From: SAR324 cluster bacterium
GTDB taxonomy: Bacteria > SAR324 > NAC60-12
Assembly (NCBI GenBank): GCA_015231885.1
Contig: JADGAT010000024.1
Span: 1 to 56,013, forward strand
Length of the DNA stretch: 56,013 nt
Direction: 5' to 3'
The position numbers were made by a program, and so were the translations under genes. Positions 50,491 through 56,013 of the stretch are shown one piece after another (within the stretch, counting starts at the first letter, position 1; the number at the start of each line of letters is the position of its first letter). The notes under the pieces are model-generated. The model was not told where the DNA came from, ran no database searches, and saw only the letters and a program-made list of their open reading frames with translations.

Positions 50491-52716
50491 CTAGGTTGGT
50501 TGATGTTCCAAAATTTTCCTAATTGTCTGAGCCAATGTTTGTTTGCTGACCGGCTTTTGAATAAATTCTTTGATTCCCATATCCTGTGCTTTTACTTCAG
50601 AAATTAAAGAACTATATCCAGTGCACAAAATAATAGGAATTTCAGGTCGAATTTCTAATACCTTCATTGCCAGCTCACCACCGTTTAGATGAGGCATAGT
50701 TTGATCTGTTATGATCAGATCGAACTTCTCGGGTTTTTTCTGAAAAGCGCCAAGAGCTTCCGTGCTCGAGACATATGACGTTACGTGATACCCCAAACTT
50801 TTCAGCATTTCTTCATACAGCTTAGTGTTCACTCTTTCATCATCAATTACCAGTATCCGCTCAGTACCCCTGGGAAGGCCATTATTGTTTTTTGTCTCCA
50901 ATTCTACGGAATTTTTTTCAATAACCGGGAAATAGACGAAAAACGTGGTGCCTTTGTCAATCGTACTTTCTACATGAATAAAACCATTTAAGTTGGTCAC
51001 TATCCCATGAACCATGGCGAGCCCCATACCACTTCCCTTTCCGATGTCTTTTGTCGTAAAATATGGTTCAAAAACTCGACTGAGGAATTCTTTGGGAATA
51101 CCGCTACCATTGTCGCTCACCACAAGTTCGACAAAATCTTTTTGGTTTACATTTGTTTCTGGTATGACTTCTTGATGGGCTCTTGATATTCGTGATAACC
51201 GGATGGATAATATGCCTTTTTCATCTTTCATTGAGTGCAGAGAATTTGTACACAGATTCATCAAAATTTGATGAATACTGGTCGGATTTGCACAGATAGT
51301 TCCAGAATTTGGATCAATTGTTTCTTGAATCTCAATTGAGGCTGGAAAGGAGGCTCGAAGGAGTTTTAGAACCTCCTTGATGATGATATGAGGTTGCATA
51401 GGTTTCTTTGATTCCCGACCTTTACGGCTGAAGGTTAGAATCTGGTGAACTAATTCGGTCGCCCTTCTTCCAGCATTAAGAATCTGATCAACATCTTCAG
51501 TCGCAGGGTTTCCATTTGATATGCTTTGTTTAAGCAATTCCGCATATCCTAGGATTGCAAATAGAATATTGTTGAAATCATGGGCGATTCCCCCGGCTAG
51601 AGTCCCAATCGCTTCCATTTTATGACTCTGAAGGAGTTCTTCTTCCAATTTTTTTTGTTCGGAAATATCTTTTGCGATATGAACCAGATGAGTGACTTCT
51701 CCTCTTTCATCAAGAAGAGGAGAAGTGGTAATATGAAAAACTCTTCCAAGTTTTTCGTGAGTTATAATGATACTGCCACTGACTCCTTTATCCAAAGTCT
51801 CGAGTGCTGGACAACCGTCACAAGGACTGTTCTTTCCAAGAAATAATTCATAGCAGTGTTTCTCAATCTTGTTTGTGTTTCCTGTTTGAAAAAAATCCTG
51901 TGTCGTTTTATTTGCCTGGAGAATTTCCATATCTTTGTTCTGAACGGTAATTAAGTCCTCCATTGAATTAAAGGTCTTTTCCCAATGTTCATGGCTTATA
52001 CGCAACAATCCTTCCGTTCGTTCCCTCTCGTTGATTTCATTTTTCAAATCACTCGTCTTTTTCAATATCTCTTTATCACGAAACTTGAGGTGCCGAATGA
52101 GATTGTTGAATGCGTCAACAATACTTTGAATTTCGACTTTTTGGTCTTTCAATTTGGATTCATGAAACTCGCCTTGTAAATTGGATCGGAAATCATCCTT
52201 AAGATTATCCAGAGGTTTTGAAAGGAAGCGCCTTAAAAGTAGATGAATAAGCAGCAAGGAAGCCAGTAGAGAACTCATCACCATACAAACGCCAACGATT
52301 AAAGCGTTTTTACGTTGTTGAGCCCAGGTTGTATTGAAGTAATAAAGATCGACATAACCAACCAGAGTGGTTCCATTATAAAGCAACTGTTTTTTGATAT
52401 GAATGATATTTTTTTGTGGGGGAGGGTCTAGTTTACATATGACGACTTCTTTGTGATCAAGCAACCGCAGACCTACAATTTCTGGAGAGTTCGTCAGAAG
52501 TGAACAAAAATTTTTGACGGTATTGAGATCAAAAATCCACAGTTGTAACGTGAAAATATTTGAAATATTGGCAGTCTGGTTTTCAATGTCATTTTTGAAT
52601 TCTTTTTCAGAAAAATTTGCGAAAATAAAATAATAAGAGCCGCCAATTACTATACTAACAAATAGTATAACAAATCCGATTCGAAGGCTAAGTTCCCGTC
52701 TGAGGCTATTTTCCAT
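50491..52716 (-). CDS. Hybrid histidine kinase with PAS and receiver domains
   Basis: A 741-aa protein. Membrane helices are at about 12-33 and 138-160, with an extracytoplasmic loop of about 105 residues between them. A HAMP-like linker follows, then a PAS domain (about 245-355) with the cysteine pattern CYELFLGKNSPCDGCP, HisKA with phospho-accepting His379 in AHDFNN, and HATPase with NLCTNSLHSM, SDNGSGIP, FEPYFTTK and GSGMGLAM. The C-terminal receiver has the phospho-acceptor Asp near 664 in LIITDQTMPHLNGG and the Lys in FIQKPVS. No output domain is attached. Nine bases upstream ends a periplasmic binding-protein gene, whose product probably signals to this kinase. Confidence 0.92.
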   Translation of the reverse strand: MENSLRRELSLRIGFVILFVSIVIGGSYYFIFANFSEKEFKNDIENQTANISNIFTLQLWIFDLNTVKNFCSLLTNSPEIVGLRLLDHKEVVICKLDPPPQKNIIHIKKQLLYNGTTLVGYVDLYYFNTTWAQQRKNALIVGVCMVMSSLLASLLLIHLLLRRFLSKPLDNLKDDFRSNLQGEFHESKLKDQKVEIQSIVDAFNNLIRHLKFRDKEILKKTSDLKNEINERERTEGLLRISHEHWEKTFNSMEDLITVQNKDMEILQANKTTQDFFQTGNTNKIEKHCYELFLGKNSPCDGCPALETLDKGVSGSIIITHEKLGRVFHITTSPLLDERGEVTHLVHIAKDISEQKKLEEELLQSHKMEAIGTLAGGIAHDFNNILFAILGYAELLKQSISNGNPATEDVDQILNAGRRATELVHQILTFSRKGRESKKPMQPHIIIKEVLKLLRASFPASIEIQETIDPNSGTICANPTSIHQILMNLCTNSLHSMKDEKGILSIRLSRISRAHQEVIPETNVNQKDFVELVVSDNGSGIPKEFLSRVFEPYFTTKDIGKGSGMGLAMVHGIVTNLNGFIHVESTIDKGTTFFVYFPVIEKNSVELETKNNNGLPRGTERILVIDDERVNTKLYEEMLKSLGYHVTSYVSSTEALGAFQKKPEKFDLIITDQTMPHLNGGELAMKVLEIRPEIPIILCTGYSSLISEVKAQDMGIKEFIQKPVSKQTLAQTIRKILEHQPT

Positions 52717-52725
52717 AGAAAATAT

Positions 52726-53508
52726 TCAATAATGTCCTGTTTTGACCTTACCATTCAATACGTCATCTTCTATTCTTTGAAAGGTTCCCTCCTTTTTCAT
52801 TTCGGAAAGTGCTCTTGCTATTTTTGGAACAATTGCTTTGTGCTTCTTTTGGATATACGGAAAAGACGTTACCATATTAATCGCCGGTTCGAGTTGCTTT
52901 ATTGTGGAAAATTTATGGTCTTTAATCGCTTTTCTGGTGAGGTGTTCCCAATCAACAATAAAATCCAATCTATCGGTCTCTAACATATTCAATAGTTGCA
53001 GGTTGGTGGCAGCAAAGGTTCGTTTCTCAGGCAAGTTGTTTTCAAAAATCTTAGCACCAAACCTAGCTCCATTTCTGTACCCTTCAAGAGATTTCCATCC
53101 GTTTACTTTGAAGTTAATGTTTTTTGAATAAACATAGATTCCTTCGGTCCTTATTGATTCAGGGATTCTAATAAGATTCGAAGTGTTTTTAGGAGCGAAT
53201 TGTTTAACGTTAACCACTCGATTGGCATCCCCATCGCCTTGTTCATTTGCAAGTATTAAGGCTCTTTGAGCTGATACTGCTTTGACTACTTGGGCGTTTA
53301 GGCCGATGCGCCTGAACGCTTCCTTTAATCGACCTTCCAATATCTCGAATGTTGGTGAATGTACTGCGGTATAGAAGATATAAGTTTTCGATTTTGATCC
53401 TGTATTTTTGTCAGCAGAATATCCAAAACCAGCAAGAGTCAGCCAGAAAACAAGAATAAAGGCTAGTTTGAGTCTTTTTCTTTTAAAACATTTGTACTGT
53501 AGCAGCAT
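52726..53508 (-). CDS. Periplasmic solute-binding protein (family 3-like) paired with the kinase
   Basis: A 260-aa protein with a signal peptide (KLAFILVFWLTLAGFGYSA, cleavage before DKN). The mature part resembles bacterial family 3 solute-binding proteins of the kind found in BvgS-like sensors: a first lobe with TYIFYTAVHSPTFEILEGRLKEAF and a later ETDRLDFIVDWEHL. No transport permease is near. With the hybrid kinase 9 bases downstream, it is best read as the ligand receptor of that kinase. The start lies only 19 bases from a family 1 repeat and has no clear ribosome binding site. Confidence 0.78.
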   Translation of the reverse strand: MLLQYKCFKRKRLKLAFILVFWLTLAGFGYSADKNTGSKSKTYIFYTAVHSPTFEILEGRLKEAFRRIGLNAQVVKAVSAQRALILANEQGDGDANRVVNVKQFAPKNTSNLIRIPESIRTEGIYVYSKNINFKVNGWKSLEGYRNGARFGAKIFENNLPEKRTFAATNLQLLNMLETDRLDFIVDWEHLTRKAIKDHKFSTIKQLEPAINMVTSFPYIQKKHKAIVPKIARALSEMKKEGTFQRIEDDVLNGKVKTGHY

Positions 53509-53527
53509 TTTTCAATTAATGTGTTTA

Positions 53528-53682
53528 GGAATGCTCAAACAATAACTTAGAATCTACTTGTTTTTTCAACGATCTTCTGCGTTGCTTTACCGGTTACATA
53601 GCCAAGCCATGCGCCCGATAAAACGCCTTGAGCCTCGATGAAAATCCTGCGTAGCTTTCACATATTATTATTTTCGTTTTCC
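53528..53682 (-). mobile_element. Palindromic repeat family 1, copy 4, inverted
   Basis: A 155-bp copy in opposite orientation to the other three: GGAATGCTCAAACAATAAC on the left, TTATTATTTTCGTTTTCC on the right. The core CAACGATCTTCTGCG and GCGCCCGATAAAACGCC is the complement of the other copies. It lies between the binding-protein start and the end of a VapC remnant, whose stop codon TAA is immediately next to the element. Confidence 0.85.
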
Positions 53683-53794
53683 TTAATAATTGGACTCAAC
53701 CTCACTTCTTTCCATATCCTTGGTATTTCATGTTACGACTGACAAATTATTTACAATACCAGTTGCTGCAATGAGGCTATCAATAACAGGCATC
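53683..53794 (-). pseudogene. C-terminal remnant of a VapC-type PIN toxin
   Basis: Translation from ATG 53794 gives MPVIDSLIAATGIVNNLSVVT, a TGA stop at 53729-53731, then NTKDMERSEVE. This is the conserved end of VapC ribonuclease toxins (DxLIAATA ... LVTRNTKDF), where the TGA replaces an Arg codon. Upstream the frame is broken by a stop (TAA), and no VapB gene is seen. The family 1 repeat touches the last codon. The toxin is certainly inactive as it stands. The family name is from pattern recognition. Confidence 0.6.
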
Positions 53795-54290
53795 TTCTCG
53801 TTTTAGCCAATAAATTGCAAGAGGTTTTGCCCTATCTCCAGCAAAAAAAATTACAAGACCATTATCAAGATAATCTGGAAGAGTGATGGGGAACTTTGGT
53901 ATCAAAAGTTGAAAAGGAAATAGAATGGAAAGGTGTCTTCACATTCCCCCAGATGAGTATCCGTATTCACAACGGTTGAGGGTCAGCCTGGGAGTGAACG
54001 GGTTGAAATAAATACTGTATGGGGATTGCGTAGCAACGATTGCCAAAACTGACAATGTGATCTCCAAAGTAGAGCAGGTATGCCAAATCAAACAGAGGAT
54101 TTTTATCCAGGGACTGGAAATGGAATAAATGCTCCGTTGGTAGGTTAAAAATTTCTTCGATTCTTTAGCAAAATCAAAGATAAATTACCTGCTGGACAAG
54201 GCTAGTTTATTTTTCTGGAATACTATAGCATTGATAGTCACTCACAACAATCCAAGGTAGTGCTTCTAATATTACTCGTCGAAAAAATGA
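53795..54290. other. Degenerate coding-like region
   Basis: About 500 bases with several short frames on both strands that read like protein for 20-40 codons (for example LANKLQEVLPYLQQK on the plus strand and LPDYLDNGLVIFF on the minus strand), but each is broken by stops. I cannot assign a product. It is most likely decayed accessory DNA, in line with the remnants on both sides. Confidence 0.4.
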
Positions 54291-54644
54291 TCAAACTCTG
54301 CTTAAAAAATTTTCTAAAACAAAAATTTTCCGAATCCGAAATTCCAATGGACTTTCTGCCAAAGCGATAGCTTTCAAGTTTTCCCTCCCGGAAACAAACC
54401 AGGGTTTTTGACAAGAAGGAACTTGATGCACCCATTGGGGAACATCCATTCCTTGTTCATTACAAAGATATTCCACCATAGATGCAATTAAAGCATCCAG
54501 TTTTTCATTAATGGAATCAGATGGTGCTTCTATACACCGAGGATCTTTATAGCGTCTAAAATTATCAACAAAATTCATGAACGGAATTTCCCAATTTTCA
54601 AGATTCTGTTGAATGTCATTCGCAAGGTCTTTAAGAGTCATCAT
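54291..54644 (-). CDS. Conserved partner of the DUF6036-like gene (117 aa)
   Basis: From the ATG at 54644 (GAGGAG about 9 bases upstream) the protein has 117 aa. It ends with ALAESPLEFRIRKIFVLENFLSRV-type sequence that I remember from small proteins encoded next to DUF6036 nucleotidyltransferase-like genes. It overlaps the stop codon of that gene by 14 bases, so the pair is translationally coupled. Such pairs resemble toxin-antitoxin modules, with this protein possibly the antitoxin; the function is not established. No DNA-binding motif is clear. Confidence 0.5.
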   Translation of the reverse strand: MMTLKDLANDIQQNLENWEIPFMNFVDNFRRYKDPRCIEAPSDSINEKLDALIASMVEYLCNEQGMDVPQWVHQVPSCQKPWFVSGRENLKAIALAESPLEFRIRKIFVLENFLSRV

Positions 54645-55144
54645 GTTCAAATAACTCCTCAATAAAAAACTGGGCTGCCGGTTTAATTTGTCTGCGAGGA
54701 TAATATTCTTCTAAAATCTGAAAGACATCTTCTGGTTTTTCTAATTTCATCCGTTCAATCAAAAATATAATATCTTCTCGATCTTTTGTATCGACTCGTG
54801 CTGCAAGGGTTTTCATTGCCAATAAATAGTCTGGTTCAGGAGTGTAAACTTTGAGATTTTCCCATTGAAACAAAATCTGTTTTGGATGAGGAACGACAAA
54901 TCCTTTTACAGAATCATTCAGCCAATCTTCTTCCAATTGATATTTTTCAGCAACAGAGGAAATGACCTCTCGTATTTTATTGGATAGGTTCGAAGATGGC
55001 ATAAACATCTTTTGTACTAGGCCGTGCATTATAGAGCAGACACATAACCGTTCCACCATAAAGGCAAACCTCTCCCTTTACATTAATGAGCTTTAATTCA
55101 TCGTTTAATGCATTAAGATACGTCTGAATTTCTTCCTTAGTCAT
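54631..55144 (-). pseudogene. DUF6036-like nucleotidyltransferase gene with frameshift
   Basis: Two pieces in different frames join to one family-like protein. The N-terminal piece from ATG 55144 reads MTKEEIQTYLNALNDEL, then CLYGGTVMCLLYNARPSTKDV (the nucleotidyltransferase-like Gly-Gly region) and IFEPIQ, then a stop. The C-terminal piece starts around 54995 with NKIREVISSVAEKYQLEEDW, then LLAMKTLAARVDTKDREDII and YPRRQIKPAAQFFIEELF. The shift lies at about 54979-54998 and needs one extra base removed. Either the gene is dead, or the sequence has an error there. Confidence 0.6.
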
Positions 55145-55146
55145 AC

Positions 55147-55530
55147 TTATTCCGCTTTGATATTAAAGGCACTGCCTCCAGTGATTACGGATTTTCCTTC
55201 ATCCGTGTGCATGCGGTAGTCTCTCACATCTCTGACACCGCAGAGTACGATGCTCTGTGGAAAGGCTTGCGGGCGATTGGTGTAACCTGCACGAATTTGG
55301 CGCAACACGGAAATGAGACTGTCTCCCGCTAAGGAGTCAATCTCGTCGATAAAAAGAGCCACAGGTCGAGGATCTTGCCGGGAAAACTGACTCAGCAGTT
55401 TGTGCGGAGCATCATGCGGTCCGCTTTGTTCGAGGATAGTTTTCCATTGAGCCTCAATGAAGAGGTCGTTGAGTCCCACATCCGCTGCAGTTCCCATAGT
55501 GCTGAGAAAATGATGTGCCCTCCTGGTTTG
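55147..55530 (-). pseudogene. Internal fragment of an AAA-type ATP-binding protein gene
   Basis: The frame contains the Walker B region PVALFIDEIDSLAGDSL followed by SVLRQIRAGYTNRPQ, QSIVLCGVRDVRDYR and GGSAFNIKAE, a run characteristic of a bacterial ATP-binding (AAA-like) family. The part with the Walker A motif is missing upstream, where a stop lies at about 55530, and the protein stops at KAE, where relatives continue for some 200 residues. The ATG at 55497 is inside the family sequence. It is a two-sided truncation and cannot be functional. Confidence 0.55.
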
Positions 55531-55592
55531 TTTTATTCATGTCACACCTTTCCCCAAAAGTCATCATTATTCAAAAAAGGGCTGTTGCTTCT

Positions 55593-55815
55593 TGACATTC
55601 AATACAGTCCCTATCATAACCTCCTCACTATCCCAAAAAACAACTTTCAGGTTGACCAGGGGTGTATTCACATTCCCCAGATTGGTATCTTTGAGACTTC
55701 TCTCATTAATTGTAAGGTTGTCGAGTGTAATGCATTTCTTTCAATTGCAACGCCAGTGTTGATTTACCAACTTGTCTTGATCCGGTCAAAACTATTGGAA
55801 AGTATTGAAATGCTT
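55593..55815 (-). pseudogene. N-terminal remnant of an AAA_14/DUF4143-type ATPase gene
   Basis: On the minus strand SEAFQYFPIVLTGSRQVGKS (Walker A: TGSRQVGKST) is followed by LALQLKE; then, after a one-base frame change, CITLDNLTINERSLKDTN, as in AAA_14 ATPases (GPRQVGKTTL ... YITLDDL). The following codons (TPLVNLKVVFWDSEEV) no longer match the family and end at two stops. So the gene is both frameshifted and cut short. Confidence 0.5.
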
Positions 55816-56013
55816 CAGAAATCAACTGGATTTACACAGAAAATTTTTGCGTTCAAAAGAAAATCAAAATTGAGACTTTCAGATTGTGCTTTGCATTCAA
55901 ATTGACAAAACTTAAGAGCCTGTTTAAAAATTCAAATTGACTCAGAAAAAACACCGCCTTTTTCCTTTGAAACTCTTGATGAAGCAACAGCTGCACGGTT
56001 ACCCGAACTCATG
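55816..56013. other. Right edge, undetermined
   Basis: From 55906 the plus strand is open to the edge without a start codon (…FETLDEATAARLPELM), and the minus strand has a short frame starting at the last ATG (MSSGNRAAVASS). Neither can be judged from so little sequence. Confidence 0.25.

Noticed and set aside
53729..53731. Recoding of TGA as an amino acid in the VapC frame
   Set aside because: Many intact genes in the window end in TGA, and the VapC frame is also broken upstream, so decay is the simpler explanation.
55375..55905. Plus-strand frame of 176 codons near the right end
   Set aside because: It is antisense to two recognisable ATPase remnants, and its own product has no family pattern.
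1..56013. CRISPR array, rRNA genes, phage structural genes
   Set aside because: No regularly spaced short repeats, no rRNA-like conserved blocks and no head, tail or integrase genes were seen.

Overview
The window reads as chromosome of a Gram-negative, proteobacteria-like bacterium with fairly AT-leaning sequence. Supporting genes include classical ArgA, AlgH/YqgE, a YcgN-type cysteine cluster protein, HemJ, signal peptidase I, lipoproteins with a lipobox, a likely outer-membrane protein, TIGR02147-type regulators and Cys-containing PAS kinases. The mixture recalls deltaproteobacterial or SAR324-like lineages, but this is inference from gene content only; no rRNA or other phylogenetic marker is present.

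Positions 1-12300: a 5'-truncated CCG-domain Fe-S protein, a cupin, a GT-B glycosyltransferase, a membrane SpoIIE-type PP2C phosphatase, a cold-shock protein, a PAS/HAMP histidine kinase, a sulfurtransferase, an M20 peptidase, and a second SpoIIE phosphatase paired with a STAS protein (partner-switching parts without the kinase). Positions 12300-23400: GMP reductase, a secreted protein, an SGNH protein with a probable envelope protein, then a minus-strand run of M18 aminopeptidase, YcgN-like protein, TraB-family protein and HAD phosphatase, then an unrecognised 592-aa protein, a small membrane protein and a tandem-HTH regulator. Positions 23400-32000: a TIGR02147-like regulator overlapping a lipoprotein gene, a citramalate/isopropylmalate synthase, a 57-aa gene, phosphoglycerate kinase and a CoA-transferase fused to a GNAT domain. 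Positions 32000-42500: a membrane-anchored M20 peptidase, an unrecognised membrane protein, AlgH, a FabZ-like hotdog protein, ArgA, a GT2/GT-B fusion, LepB, a SEC-C methionine aminopeptidase, YjbQ and HemJ. Positions 42500-48600: a tight five-gene operon, TPR protein / divergent J protein / GrpE / DnaK / zinc-ribbon TPR protein, which looks like a dedicated second Hsp70 system. Positions 48800-53500: an MDR oxidoreductase and a periplasmic binding protein next to a hybrid histidine kinase. From about 53500 to the right edge the DNA is a graveyard: a VapC remnant, a frameshifted DUF6036-like gene with its partner, and pieces of two ATPase genes.

The most notable finding not explained by genes is two families of short, palindromic, protein-free interspersed repeats. 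Family 1 (about 156 bp, four copies) has ends of the type GGAAGGCGAAAATAATAAC and is an imperfect palindrome over its whole length. Family 2 (about 165 bp, two copies) carries a long internal hairpin, and one copy supplies the stop codons of both convergent genes (yjbQ and hemJ) at its two ends. Both look like MITEs or mobile structured elements.

Starts, domains and repeat boundaries were assigned by eye. Family names come from motif recognition without database searches.
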